Shown here piece by piece: positions 42,941 to 51,105 of a DNA stretch of 64,000 nt. The DNA is from Candidatus Tepidifontimicrobium thermophilum (GTDB taxonomy: Bacteria; Sysuimicrobiota; Sysuimicrobiia; Sysuimicrobiales; Sysuimicrobiaceae), in contig JAVKKH010000003.1 in assembly GCA_031296405.1 (NCBI GenBank), positions 1-64,000 of the forward strand, in the 5' to 3' direction. The notes below the pieces were generated by a model. It was not told the DNA's origin, did no database searches, and saw nothing but the letters and a program-made list of their open reading frames with translations. The translations under genes and the position numbers were made by a program. Each line of letters starts with the position of its first letter. Within the stretch, counting starts at the first letter, position 1.

Positions 42941-44290
42941 ATGCCAGACGATCGCTGGCTCGGGCAGCTGGTGGGCGACGTCCGCAAGGGTTGGATCCCC
43001 GCGGCCATCTACAGTGACCCCGGGGTATTCGAGGCCGAGGAGGAGCGGGTGTTCGGCCGCGCGTGGGTCTTCCTGGCCCACGAGTCGGAGATCCCGGAGC
43101 CCGGGGACTACGTGGTGCGCCGCATCGTCCGCGACTCCTTCATCGTGGCCCGCGATGAGTACGGGGAGGTCCGGGTTCTGGCCAACGTCTGCCGCCACCG
43201 GGGCATGCAGGTGTGCCGGGCGGAGCGTGGGAACGCCAGCCACTTCCGGTGTCCGTACCACGGGTGGACCTACCGGAACACCGGCGACCTGGTGGGGGTG
43301 CCGTTCCACGAGGACGCCTACGGCGGGGACCGGGAGTTCCCCAAGTCGGAGTTCGGGTTGCTGAGCGCACCCCGGGTGGCCTCCTACAACGGGCTGGTCT
43401 TCGCCAGCCTGGACCCCGGGGCTCCACCCCTGGAGGAGTACCTCGGCGGGTTCCGCTTCTACCTGGACTTCTACACCCGTCAGAGTCCCGCCGGGCTGGA
43501 GGTGCACGGCCCGCAGCGGTGGCGGATCCGGGCGAACTGGAAGATCGGCGCGGAGAACTTCTGCGGGGACACCTACCACACCCCCTACACCCACCAGAGC
43601 ATCGCTGAGATCGGGCTGTTCGGGGAGCACAAGCCCCACAAGCGCAAGGAAGGGGTCCTGTACTTCGCAGACCGCGGCGGCGGGACCACCTACAAGCTGC
43701 CGCCGGGCGGTTTCGCGGACCGCCTGCGGTCTGTGGGTTACCCGGACGGGATGATCGAGCGGATGGCGCAGACGTGGTCGCGGGAGCAGCGGGCCCTGGT
43801 GGGGGAGGCAGGGTTTATGGTCTCGGCCGCCACCTTGTTCCCCAACCTGAGCTTCGTCCACAACTGGCCACGGGTCCGGGAGGGCGGGCCCCCGGTGCCG
43901 TTCGTCTCCATCCGCCTGTGGCAGCCCGTCGGGCCGGACGAGACGGAGGTGTACTCGTGGTTCGCGGTGGACCGCCTGGCGCCGGAGGAGTTCAAGCAAG
44001 ACTCCTACCGGTCGTACCTCCTGTCCTTCGGGACGTCCGGGATGTTCGAGCAGGACGACGTGGAGAACTGGACCTCCATCACGGCGGTGGCTGCGGGCCG
44101 GTGGGCCCGTGGGCTCCGGCTGCACAGCCGGATGGGGCTTTCCCGGGAAGGTAGGCTGCTGCGGGAACCCCTGGCCGACTGGCCGGGCCCCGGTCAGGCG
44201 TTCCAGGGGTTCGGGGAGTACAACCAGCGGGCGCTGCTGGAGCTGTGGTGCCGGTACCTGGAGGGTGCTCGGGAGGCGGTGGAGGTGTGA
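42941..44290 (+). CDS. Rieske ring-hydroxylating dioxygenase alpha subunit (set 3)
   Basis: 449 residues, the classical length of biphenyl/naphthalene-type large subunits. Rieske ligands C84/H86 (CRHRG) and C104/H107 (CPYHGWTY); D210, H213 and H218 in FCGDTYHTPYTH. The region after residue 220 with FGEHKPHKRKEGV is longer than in sets 1 and 2. ATG at 42941 follows GGGAGGGG. It is followed by beta subunit, a small unknown protein and an SDR, which is the classical order for a cis-dihydrodiol pathway. Reductase and ferredoxin are missing. Confidence 0.94.
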   Translation: MPDDRWLGQLVGDVRKGWIPAAIYSDPGVFEAEEERVFGRAWVFLAHESEIPEPGDYVVRRIVRDSFIVARDEYGEVRVLANVCRHRGMQVCRAERGNASHFRCPYHGWTYRNTGDLVGVPFHEDAYGGDREFPKSEFGLLSAPRVASYNGLVFASLDPGAPPLEEYLGGFRFYLDFYTRQSPAGLEVHGPQRWRIRANWKIGAENFCGDTYHTPYTHQSIAEIGLFGEHKPHKRKEGVLYFADRGGGTTYKLPPGGFADRLRSVGYPDGMIERMAQTWSREQRALVGEAGFMVSAATLFPNLSFVHNWPRVREGGPPVPFVSIRLWQPVGPDETEVYSWFAVDRLAPEEFKQDSYRSYLLSFGTSGMFEQDDVENWTSITAVAAGRWARGLRLHSRMGLSREGRLLREPLADWPGPGQAFQGFGEYNQRALLELWCRYLEGAREAVEV

Positions 44291-44826
44291 GCGGCGTGGT
44301 GCAGGGGGAGGAGCTGGTGCGGGTCGGTAGCGGGGACCCGGACTACCACGCGGCGGTGGACTTCCTTCACCAGGAGGCGGAACTGCTGGACGCGCGGCGG
44401 TGGCGCGACTGGCTGGCGTTGCTGGCGGAGGACGTCACGTACGAGATGCCGGTGCGGGTCACCCGGGCCCGCACCCTGGAGGACAGCACGCTGGCGGACA
44501 TGGACCACTTCCGTGAGGACCGGTTCGCCCTGCAGAAGCGGGTGGAGCGGCTGGAGACGGAGTACGCGTGGACGGAAGACCCCCCGTCCCGGACACGGCA
44601 CTTCGTGACCAACGTGCAGGTGTTCCGCGCGGCTTCCGGAGACCTCGTGGTGAAGTCCTACCTGCTCCTGTTCCGGAGCCGCGGGGACACCCGACCTCCG
44701 GAGTGGGTGTGCGGGGAGCGCACGGACCGGCTGCGGCGCACCCCCGAAGGGCTGAGGTTGGTGCACCGGCGGCTGGTGGTGGACGAGTCCGTGCTGCGCA
44801 CCCAGAACCTGGCCATCTTCCTGTGA
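44287..44826 (+). CDS. Ring-hydroxylating dioxygenase beta subunit (set 3)
   Basis: 179 residues, NTF2-like. Typical stretches are FLHQEAELLDARRWRDWLAL, VTYEMPVRVTR, ETEYAWTEDPPSRTRHFVTN and RRLVVDESVLRTQNLAIFL. The GTG at 44287 overlaps the alpha stop (GTGA); GTG 44296 is an alternative. It is much closer to the biphenyl-type beta subunits than those of sets 1 and 2. Confidence 0.93.
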   Translation: MSGVVQGEELVRVGSGDPDYHAAVDFLHQEAELLDARRWRDWLALLAEDVTYEMPVRVTRARTLEDSTLADMDHFREDRFALQKRVERLETEYAWTEDPPSRTRHFVTNVQVFRAASGDLVVKSYLLLFRSRGDTRPPEWVCGERTDRLRRTPEGLRLVHRRLVVDESVLRTQNLAIFL

Positions 44827-45062
44827 GGCGGACCGTGCGGAGGACCGCGGAGGACGCGCTGGAGTTCGAGCTGGCGAACGAGTTCGCGGTGGTGCGGGTC
44901 CGCCGGCGCCGGACCCGCAACGGCGAACGGCTGGAGATCGAGGCCCCCCGCCTGGGGCGGCGCATCTCCCTCTGCCCGCTGGAGCTCGAGAGCCTGACCT
45001 GGCAGACGCCGGAGACCTTCTCACGGTTCCTAAGCGCTCCCTTCGGCCCCGAGGAGGACTGA
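44823..45062 (+). CDS. Small unknown protein linked to Rieske dioxygenase genes
   Basis: 79 residues, GTG at 44823 in a GTGA overlap with the beta-subunit stop. The sequence is ELANEFAVVRVRR, then GERLEIEAPRLGRRISLCPLELESLTW and a tail ending FGPEED. It matches both halves of the 156-residue product of 22457. I do not know a tested function. I have an unverified memory that short proteins of this kind are listed as 'dihydrodiol dehydrogenase', which cannot be right for a chain of this size. Position between beta subunit and the real SDR suggests an accessory or assembly role. Confidence 0.78.
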   Translation: MRRTVRRTAEDALEFELANEFAVVRVRRRRTRNGERLEIEAPRLGRRISLCPLELESLTWQTPETFSRFLSAPFGPEED

Positions 45063-45066
45063 GACG

Positions 45067-45852
45067 TTGGGCTGGCTGGACGGCAGGGTGGCGCTCGTGG
45101 TGGGAGGAGGAGGCGGCATCGGGCGCGCGGTGGTGGACGCCTTCGTGGCGGAGGGTGCGCGGGTGGGGGTGCTGGAGATCGACCCCGACCGAGCCGGCCA
45201 GCTGCGGGCCCACGGGGACCGCGTGTGCGTGGTGGTGGGCGACGCCACCCGGTGGGAGGACAACGTGCGGGCGGTGGCGGCCACCGTGGAAGCGTTCGGC
45301 GGGCTGCACGTCCTGGCGACTTTCGTGGGTGTGTTTGACTTCTACACGAGATTGGAGGACATCCCCGCGGAGCGGCTGCCGGAGGCCTGCGAGGAGATCT
45401 TCCACGTCAACGTGGCCAGCTACCTGTTGAGCGCCAAGGCGGCCCTGCCGGAGCTGCTGCAGCGGCCGGGCAGCAGCATGGTGTTCACGGTGTCCACCTC
45501 GGGCTTCTACCCGGGTCGGGGCGGCGTGCTGTACGTGGCGTCGAAGTTCGCGGTGCGGGGGCTGGTGGTCCAGCTGGCCCACGAGCTGGCGCCCCGGGTG
45601 CGGGTGAACGGGGTGGCTCCCGGCGGCACCCTGGGGACGTCCATGCGGGGTCTCCGGGCCCTGGGTCTGTCGCACCGCCGGTTGGCTGACCAGCCGGGCC
45701 GGGAGGAGGAGCTGCGGAGCCGCACGCCGCTGCGGGTGGCGCTGCGGCCGGAGGACCACGCGGCGGCCTACGTGTACCTGGCCTCCGACCGGTCGCGGGG
45801 TGTTACGGGGACGATTCTGCACTCCGACGGTGGGATCGGGGTGCGAGGGTAG
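45067..45852 (+). CDS. Short-chain dehydrogenase, probable cis-dihydrodiol dehydrogenase
   Basis: 261 residues, SDR fold. Nucleotide loop VGGGGGIG (12-19), NVA motif at 115-117, catalytic S143/S145 region and Y156-x3-K160 in YVASK. The stretch RVRVNGVAPGGTLGTSMRG is typical of the cis-2,3-dihydrodiol dehydrogenases. It would rearomatise the diol made by the set 3 oxygenase and reduce NAD. TTG at 45067, four nt after the small protein gene and behind GAGGAC. Only set 3 has such a dehydrogenase in the window. Confidence 0.88.
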   Translation: MGWLDGRVALVVGGGGGIGRAVVDAFVAEGARVGVLEIDPDRAGQLRAHGDRVCVVVGDATRWEDNVRAVAATVEAFGGLHVLATFVGVFDFYTRLEDIPAERLPEACEEIFHVNVASYLLSAKAALPELLQRPGSSMVFTVSTSGFYPGRGGVLYVASKFAVRGLVVQLAHELAPRVRVNGVAPGGTLGTSMRGLRALGLSHRRLADQPGREEELRSRTPLRVALRPEDHAAAYVYLASDRSRGVTGTILHSDGGIGVRG

Positions 45853-45862
45853 GAGGGGAGCC

Positions 45863-46579
45863 GTGAGCGCGGAAGGGGTCCGTTCGCTGGTAGCCCTGGC
45901 CTCCCAGGTTCTGGGCTTGGAGGACCACGGGGACCTCGTGTGGGGCCACGTGTCGGTTCGGGACCCCTCGGGACGCGGCGTGTGGATGAAGGCGGCAGGA
46001 TGGGGGTTCGAGGAGGTGGATGCGGACCGGGTCCTCCTGGTGGGCTGGGAGGGGGAGGTGCTGGAAGGGTCGGGCCGCCGGCACGCGGAGTACCCCATCC
46101 ACACGGAGGTCATGCGGGCGCGGCCCGACGTGCAGTGTGTGGTGCACACCCACGCGCCCGCGGCGGTGGCGTTCGCGTCCCTGGGCGAGCCGTTGCGGCC
46201 GATCTCCCACGAGGGGACCTTCTTCGTGCCGCCGGACATCGTCCGCTTCACCCTGACCGGGGATCTGATCCTCACGCGCGAGCTGGGGGAGGCCCTGGCG
46301 CAGACCCTGGGGGATCGGAACGCGGCGCTGCTGGTCCACCACGGGATCGTCACCGTGGGCCCGGACGTGCCGACCGCGGTGGTGGGCGCCCTCCTTCTGG
46401 AGCGGGCCTGCCGCAAGCAGCTCATGGCCATGGCCGCGGGTCCCCTGCGGACGTGGTCCAGCGACGAGGAGGCGCTGCGCAAGCGGGAGCACTGCTATCC
46501 GCCGGAACTGATCCGGCAGGCGTGGGAGTACCTGGTGCGCCGGGTCCACGCGCGGAGCCAGACCCCGGTGCCGGCGTGA
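45863..46579 (+). CDS. Class II aldolase/adducin family protein (copy 2)
   Basis: 238 residues with a full zinc site: H95 and H97 in VVHTHAPA and H160 in LVHHGIVTVG. It shares SHEGT, TRELGEAL-like and HGIVTVG stretches with the product of 60560, so these two form one subgroup. GTG at 45863 follows AGGAGGGGAG. Placed after the dihydrodiol dehydrogenase, it would suit decarboxylation of a catecholic acid or ring-fission product. Confidence 0.86.
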   Translation: MSAEGVRSLVALASQVLGLEDHGDLVWGHVSVRDPSGRGVWMKAAGWGFEEVDADRVLLVGWEGEVLEGSGRRHAEYPIHTEVMRARPDVQCVVHTHAPAAVAFASLGEPLRPISHEGTFFVPPDIVRFTLTGDLILTRELGEALAQTLGDRNAALLVHHGIVTVGPDVPTAVVGALLLERACRKQLMAMAAGPLRTWSSDEEALRKREHCYPPELIRQAWEYLVRRVHARSQTPVPA

Positions 46580-46591
46580 GGGGGTGAGGTC

Positions 46592-48121
46592 ATGCTGGAG
46601 GTCAGCGCGCGGCCCATGACGGGCCAGGAGTATCTGGAGAGCCTTCGGGACGGCCGGGAGGTGTACATCCACGGCGAGCGGGTTCGCGACGTCACCACGC
46701 ACCCCGCCTTCCGGAACGCCGCCCGCTCCATCGCGCGGCTGTACGACGCGCTGCACGACCCCGAATACCGGGACGTGTTGACCGGCCGGGACCGGTTCGG
46801 GCTGCTCACCCACAAGTTCTTCAAACCCAGCTACGCGCCGCAGGAACTACTGGAGGCCCGCGACGCGATCGCCTGCTGGGCCCGGCTCACCTACGGGTTC
46901 ATGGGCCGCACCCCGGACTACAAGGCGTCCTTCATGGCTACCCTGGGCGCGGCGCCGGAGTTCTACGAGCCGTTCACGGACAACGCGGCCCGCTGGTACC
47001 GGGAGTACGCGTCCCGGGTGCTGTTCCTGAACCACTGCCTGGTGAACCCGCCCGTGGACCGGACCAAGAAGGCCCACGAGGTGGAGGACGTGTTCCTGAG
47101 GGTGGTGCGGGAGACGGACGGCGGGATCGTGGTCAGCGGGGCCAAGATGCTGGCCACCGCTTCCGCCCTGACCCACGCCACCTTCGTGGCGCAGAACAGC
47201 GCCAGCGCGGCCATGCTGGAGAAGGGCAAAGCGGAGGACTACGCCCTGGTGTTCATCGCGCCCATGGACACCCGGGGCCAGAAGCTCATCAGCCGCCCCT
47301 CCTACGAGCTGCGGGCCGAAAGCCCCTTCGACCACCCGCTCTCGAGCCGCTTCGACGAGAACGACGCGGTGCTGATCTACGACAACGCGTTCATCCCGTG
47401 GGAGCACGTGCTGGTGTACCGGGACGTGGACAAGGCGCAGCAGTTCTACGCGGCGTCCGGCTTTCTCAACCGCTACAACCTTCAGGCGAGCACGCGCCTG
47501 GCGGTCAAGCTGGACTTCATGTGCGGCCTTCTGGCCAAGGCCCTGGCGGCCAACGGCACGGACGGCTTCCGGGGGGTGCAGGCGCAGCTGGGGGAGGTGA
47601 TCGGGTGGCGGAACCTGGTGTGGGCCATGACCTCCGCCATGGCCCTGGACCCCCAGCCCGGGCCGGGCGGCACCGTGATCCCCAGGCTGGAGTACGCGGC
47701 CACCGCGCGGCTGTTCGCCACCCTGGCGTGGCCGCGGGTGAAGGAGATCTTCGAGCTGGTATTGGGCGGCAGCCCCCTGTACACCGTGTCCAGCTACCGG
47801 GACCTGCTGAGCCCGGAGCTGCGGCCGTTGGTGGACCGGTACTACCGTGGCACGGGGATGCCCGCGGAGGAGCGCGTGAAGCTGTTCAAGCTGGTGTGGG
47901 ACGCCATCGGCAGCGAGTTCGGAGGCCGCCACGAACTGTACGAACGCAACTACTCGGGCAACCACGAGCAGATGCGGCTGGACCTGTTGACCTTCGCCCG
48001 CAACCGGGGGCTGCTGGACGCCTTCGTGGCCCTGGTGGACCGCTGCCTGAACGACTACGACCTGAACGGGTGGCGGGCGGACACGTGGGTGTGGGACCGA
48101 CCGGCGGAAGCTCAAGGATGA
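46592..48121 (+). CDS. 4-hydroxyphenylacetate 3-monooxygenase (HpaB) family, oxygenase component
   Basis: 509 residues of the FADH2-dependent HpaB/PvcC family, with TGQEYLESLRDGREVYIHGE at the start, a central acyl-CoA-dehydrogenase-like region (LNHCLVNPPVDRTK, VVSGAKMLATASALTH) and the conserved LFKLVWDAIGSEFGGRHELYERNY-type end (key: GSEFGGRHELYE, NHEQMR). It ortho-hydroxylates phenolic acids using FADH2 from a separate flavin reductase (HpaC), which is not in the window. ATG at 46592 follows GAGGGGGTGAGG. The gene overlaps the next by ATGA. Confidence 0.9.
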   Translation: MLEVSARPMTGQEYLESLRDGREVYIHGERVRDVTTHPAFRNAARSIARLYDALHDPEYRDVLTGRDRFGLLTHKFFKPSYAPQELLEARDAIACWARLTYGFMGRTPDYKASFMATLGAAPEFYEPFTDNAARWYREYASRVLFLNHCLVNPPVDRTKKAHEVEDVFLRVVRETDGGIVVSGAKMLATASALTHATFVAQNSASAAMLEKGKAEDYALVFIAPMDTRGQKLISRPSYELRAESPFDHPLSSRFDENDAVLIYDNAFIPWEHVLVYRDVDKAQQFYAASGFLNRYNLQASTRLAVKLDFMCGLLAKALAANGTDGFRGVQAQLGEVIGWRNLVWAMTSAMALDPQPGPGGTVIPRLEYAATARLFATLAWPRVKEIFELVLGGSPLYTVSSYRDLLSPELRPLVDRYYRGTGMPAEERVKLFKLVWDAIGSEFGGRHELYERNYSGNHEQMRLDLLTFARNRGLLDAFVALVDRCLNDYDLNGWRADTWVWDRPAEAQG

Positions 48122-48855
48122 CGGAGCTCCAGATCCGCCAGGAGGTGTTCGCGGCCTGTCGGGTGCTGGTGGGCGAGGGCTTGGTAGAGGCCTACGGCCA
48201 CGTGAGCGCGCGGCTGCCCGACTCTCCGTGCGTCGTGGTGACGCCCCGCGTCGCGCCGTCGCTGTTGCGGGGTCCGGAGGACCTGCTGGTGGTGGACCTG
48301 GACGGCCGACGTGTGGAGGGGGAGGGGGAGCCGCCCCTGGAGGTGTGGATGCACACGGAGGTGTACCGGCGACGGCCCGACGTGGGGGCCCTGTGCCGGA
48401 CCCACAGCTTCGCGGCCACCGCGTGGAGTACGCTGGGCGAGCCGCTGCGACCGGTGCACGGCTTTGGAGCCTTCCTGGGCGTGGAGGTTCCGGTGTTCCA
48501 GACCCCCTTTCTGATCACCAACCCGGAACTGGGCCGCGCGGTGGCAGAAGTCCTGGGATCCGGAGAAGCCGTGCTGCTGCGGGGCAACGGCCAGTTAGTG
48601 GCCGGCCGCAGCGTGGCTGAGGCGTGCGTCAAGGCGGTGTTCCTGGAACAGTCCGCGCGGCTGCACCTAGCCGCGCGGGCCGCGGGCCGTCCCGTGGTGT
48701 GGACCCCGGAGGAGGTGGCACGCCGGACCGGCCCCGACGTGCCGTACGACCACTTCGGTCGCGCCTGGGCCTACTACCGGGCCAAACACGCAGCGCCGAG
48801 CTCGCGGCCGCGCACCGGCCGGCGGCGCGGGACGGCTTCTGCGGGGCAGGAGTGA
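48118..48855 (+). CDS. Class II aldolase/adducin family protein (copy 3) with altered zinc site
   Basis: 245 residues. The fold marks are clear (EAYGHVSARLPD, DLLVVDLDGRRVEG, MHTEVYRRRPDVGA). The zinc site is changed: the usual HTH is R94-T95-H96, and the usual H in the RGHG loop is N157 (LLRGNGQLVAG). With one of three histidines left, zinc aldolase chemistry as in the other three copies is unlikely, though the protein is otherwise intact. The C-terminal 25 residues are a basic disordered tail. ATG overlaps the hydroxylase stop (ATGA) and the next MFS gene starts in its stop (GTGA). Confidence 0.84.
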   Translation: MTELQIRQEVFAACRVLVGEGLVEAYGHVSARLPDSPCVVVTPRVAPSLLRGPEDLLVVDLDGRRVEGEGEPPLEVWMHTEVYRRRPDVGALCRTHSFAATAWSTLGEPLRPVHGFGAFLGVEVPVFQTPFLITNPELGRAVAEVLGSGEAVLLRGNGQLVAGRSVAEACVKAVFLEQSARLHLAARAAGRPVVWTPEEVARRTGPDVPYDHFGRAWAYYRAKHAAPSSRPRTGRRRGTASAGQE

Positions 48856-50057
48856 TCGACCGGTGGCGCTGGCTCGCGCTGCCCTTCTGTGCCCTGGCAC
48901 TGACCATGGGGATCCGGGGTGCCTTCGGTGTCTACGTGCTCCCGTGGGAGGCGGAGTTCGCCTCCACGCGGGCGGAGATCGCTTCGGTCTCCTCCCTCAG
49001 CTTTCTCGTGTACGGGCTGGGGAACGTGGTGGCGGGAGTGGCGGCGGAGCGGTTGGGCGTAGGGGCTGTCACGGCCGCCAGCCTGTCGCTGGTGGCGTTG
49101 GGCCTGCTGGGAAGCGCCGCGTCAGCCGGGCTTGGCTGGCTGTACCTGTTCTACGGGCTGGTGGCCTCCGCAGGGTTTGCGGGTGCTTCCCACGTGACCG
49201 CCTCCGTCGCGGTGCGCCAGCGCTTCCCGGAAGGGCGGCGGAGCTTCGCCCTGTCGGTGGTGGTGGCGGGAATGTGTGCAGGGCAGATGGTGGTGGTGCC
49301 GGCGCAGGTCCTGGCGGTGGGGCGCTGGGGCTGGAGGCCCGTCCTCGCCGCCCTCGCGGGTGTGGCGGTGGGGCTGGCGGTAGCCGCAGGGGCGAGCTGG
49401 AAGTCGTGGGGCGGGAGTCCATCACCTCGGACGGCCTCTGGCCCGGAGAGCGCCCGGGGGGCCGGTGCTTTGCTGCGGGACTTCTGGTTCTGGGTGTTCC
49501 TGGCGCCCTACCTGGTGTGCGGGTTCACCGACTCCGGGCTGGTGGACAACCACCTGGTGCCGTATGCCCGGAGCCTCGGCGCGTCGGAGGCCACCGTCGC
49601 CGGCGCCCTTTCGGTGCTGGCGGTCAGCAACCTGGCGGGCACGGTCGCCGCAGGCTACCTGGCGGACCGGTGGGGCAGGGCGCGGGTGCTGGGGGGACTG
49701 TACGCCCTGCGCGCCGCGTCCCTTCTGCTGTTGGTGACGGGCAGCGTGGGAAGGCTGTGGGCGTTCGCGCCCCTGTTCGGCGCCACCCACTTCGCCACCA
49801 TCGCGCCCACCAACACCCTGGCCCTGACCCTGTTCCACGCGTCCGCACCCGGACTGGCGGTGGGGCTGGCGTCCTTGGCCCATCAGGTGGGCGCGGCAGC
49901 CGGGGCGTTGGTCGGGGGATTGGCCTTCGACCGACTGGGGAGCTACGAACCCGCGTTTCTGTCCGCGGTGGCGCTCCTCGTGGCCTCCGCTGCCGCGATG
50001 GAATGGATCCACCGCGCGAGGCGGTCTGGGCTGCGGTGGAGCACCCATGGGACATGA
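48852..50057 (+). CDS. MFS transporter, monocarboxylate-carrier-like
   Basis: 401 residues, 12 helices. The N-terminus RGAFGVYVLPWEAEFASTRAEIASV is typical of MCT/oxalate-formate-like carriers, and the second half holds DSGLVDNHLVPYARSLG and AGYLADRWGRARVLGG (motif A). A polar loop of about 30 residues separates the halves. GTG at 48852 overlaps the aldolase stop (GTGA). It probably moves a monocarboxylate; the exact one is not visible. Confidence 0.86.
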   Translation: MIDRWRWLALPFCALALTMGIRGAFGVYVLPWEAEFASTRAEIASVSSLSFLVYGLGNVVAGVAAERLGVGAVTAASLSLVALGLLGSAASAGLGWLYLFYGLVASAGFAGASHVTASVAVRQRFPEGRRSFALSVVVAGMCAGQMVVVPAQVLAVGRWGWRPVLAALAGVAVGLAVAAGASWKSWGGSPSPRTASGPESARGAGALLRDFWFWVFLAPYLVCGFTDSGLVDNHLVPYARSLGASEATVAGALSVLAVSNLAGTVAAGYLADRWGRARVLGGLYALRAASLLLLVTGSVGRLWAFAPLFGATHFATIAPTNTLALTLFHASAPGLAVGLASLAHQVGAAAGALVGGLAFDRLGSYEPAFLSAVALLVASAAAMEWIHRARRSGLRWSTHGT

Positions 50058-50082
50058 GGGCGGCTGGAAGGGGGGAAGGACC

Positions 50083-51093
50083 GTGCGGAAGGCCAAGGTA
50101 CTCGTGGGGTGCCTGCTGGTGCTGTGGCTGGGGGCGACGGCTCTCGGGCAGGGGCCTTCGGACGTGGTGGCCGCGGCCCGACGGGAGGGCCGGGTGGTGG
50201 TGTACGGGTCCATGGAGTCCGACATCTTCGAGGTGGTGCGGAAGATCTACGAGGGCCGCTACGCGGTGCCCGTGGAGTACTGGCGCGCTCCGAACACGCG
50301 AGTCCTGGATCGCGTACTGACCGAGGTCCGGACCGGCCGGGTGGGGTTCGATGTGGTGCTGACCAACGCTGCGGCCATGAAGCTCATGAAACGGCACGGA
50401 GCGTTCACCCGCTACGCGTCCCCGTCCTACGAAGCCTTCCCCCGCGGGAGCCACGACCCCGACGGTGTGCTGTCCCCCGCTTACCGGCTCACGCCCATCA
50501 GCATCGTGTTCAACAGCCGGCAGTTGCGGCCTCAAGATGTGCCCCGCAGTGTACTGGACCTGGCGGAACCCCGGTGGCGGGGACGGGTGCTGCTGGCAGA
50601 CCCCACGGTGAACGTGATCCCGGCCACCTGGCTGCTGGGTCTGCGCAGGCAGCTGGGAGAAGCGTGGCGGCCCTTCGTGGAGCGCCTGGCCGCCAACTCG
50701 GCCCTGGTGGAGTCCGTGCTGGAGGTGGCCCAGAAGGTGATCGCGGGCGAATACCCGGTCGGGGTGTCCTTCATCAAGTACGTGCACCTCTTCGGCAAGG
50801 AGGGGGCACCGCTGGACTACGTACGGCTGGACCCCGTCCTGGCGCTTCCCAGCCACGTGGCGGTGAGTAGCCGGGCGGCTCACCCGGCGGCGGCCAGGCT
50901 GTTCGTGGACACCCTCACCTCGCGGGCTGGACTGCTCGCCCTGGCGCAGGCGGGGGAGTTCGTCCTGGTTCCCGGCGTGTATCCGCCCATCAAGGACGCG
51001 GACAAGTTACGGGTGTTGGTGCTGGACGAGCCCAGCGAGGAGGAGTTCCGCCGGGCCCGGGAGGAGTTCACCGCCCTGTTCCGCCGGCGCTGA
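50083..51093 (+). CDS. Iron-type ABC transporter substrate-binding protein (AfuA/FbpA-like), copy 1
   Basis: 336 residues with signal peptide ending near TALGQ. The family pattern is VVAAARREGRVVVYGS, EVVRKIYE, FDVVLTN and a C-terminal GVYPPIKDADKLRVLV. These extracellular proteins were first known for ferric iron, but many bind organic acids or phosphonates; the tyrosines that hold iron in FbpA are not evident here, so an organic ligand is likely. GTG at 50083 follows AAGGGGGGAAGGA. A paralogue lies at 53886, close to the permease gene. Confidence 0.87.
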   Translation: MRKAKVLVGCLLVLWLGATALGQGPSDVVAAARREGRVVVYGSMESDIFEVVRKIYEGRYAVPVEYWRAPNTRVLDRVLTEVRTGRVGFDVVLTNAAAMKLMKRHGAFTRYASPSYEAFPRGSHDPDGVLSPAYRLTPISIVFNSRQLRPQDVPRSVLDLAEPRWRGRVLLADPTVNVIPATWLLGLRRQLGEAWRPFVERLAANSALVESVLEVAQKVIAGEYPVGVSFIKYVHLFGKEGAPLDYVRLDPVLALPSHVAVSSRAAHPAAARLFVDTLTSRAGLLALAQAGEFVLVPGVYPPIKDADKLRVLVLDEPSEEEFRRAREEFTALFRRR

Positions 51094-51105
51094 GGGGGGA
51101 CCCGG

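Noticed and set aside
44194-46482. A 762-codon minus-strand frame across the set 3 dioxygenase genes
   Set aside because: It crosses four recognised plus-strand genes and shows no domain; composition is typical of a shadow frame.
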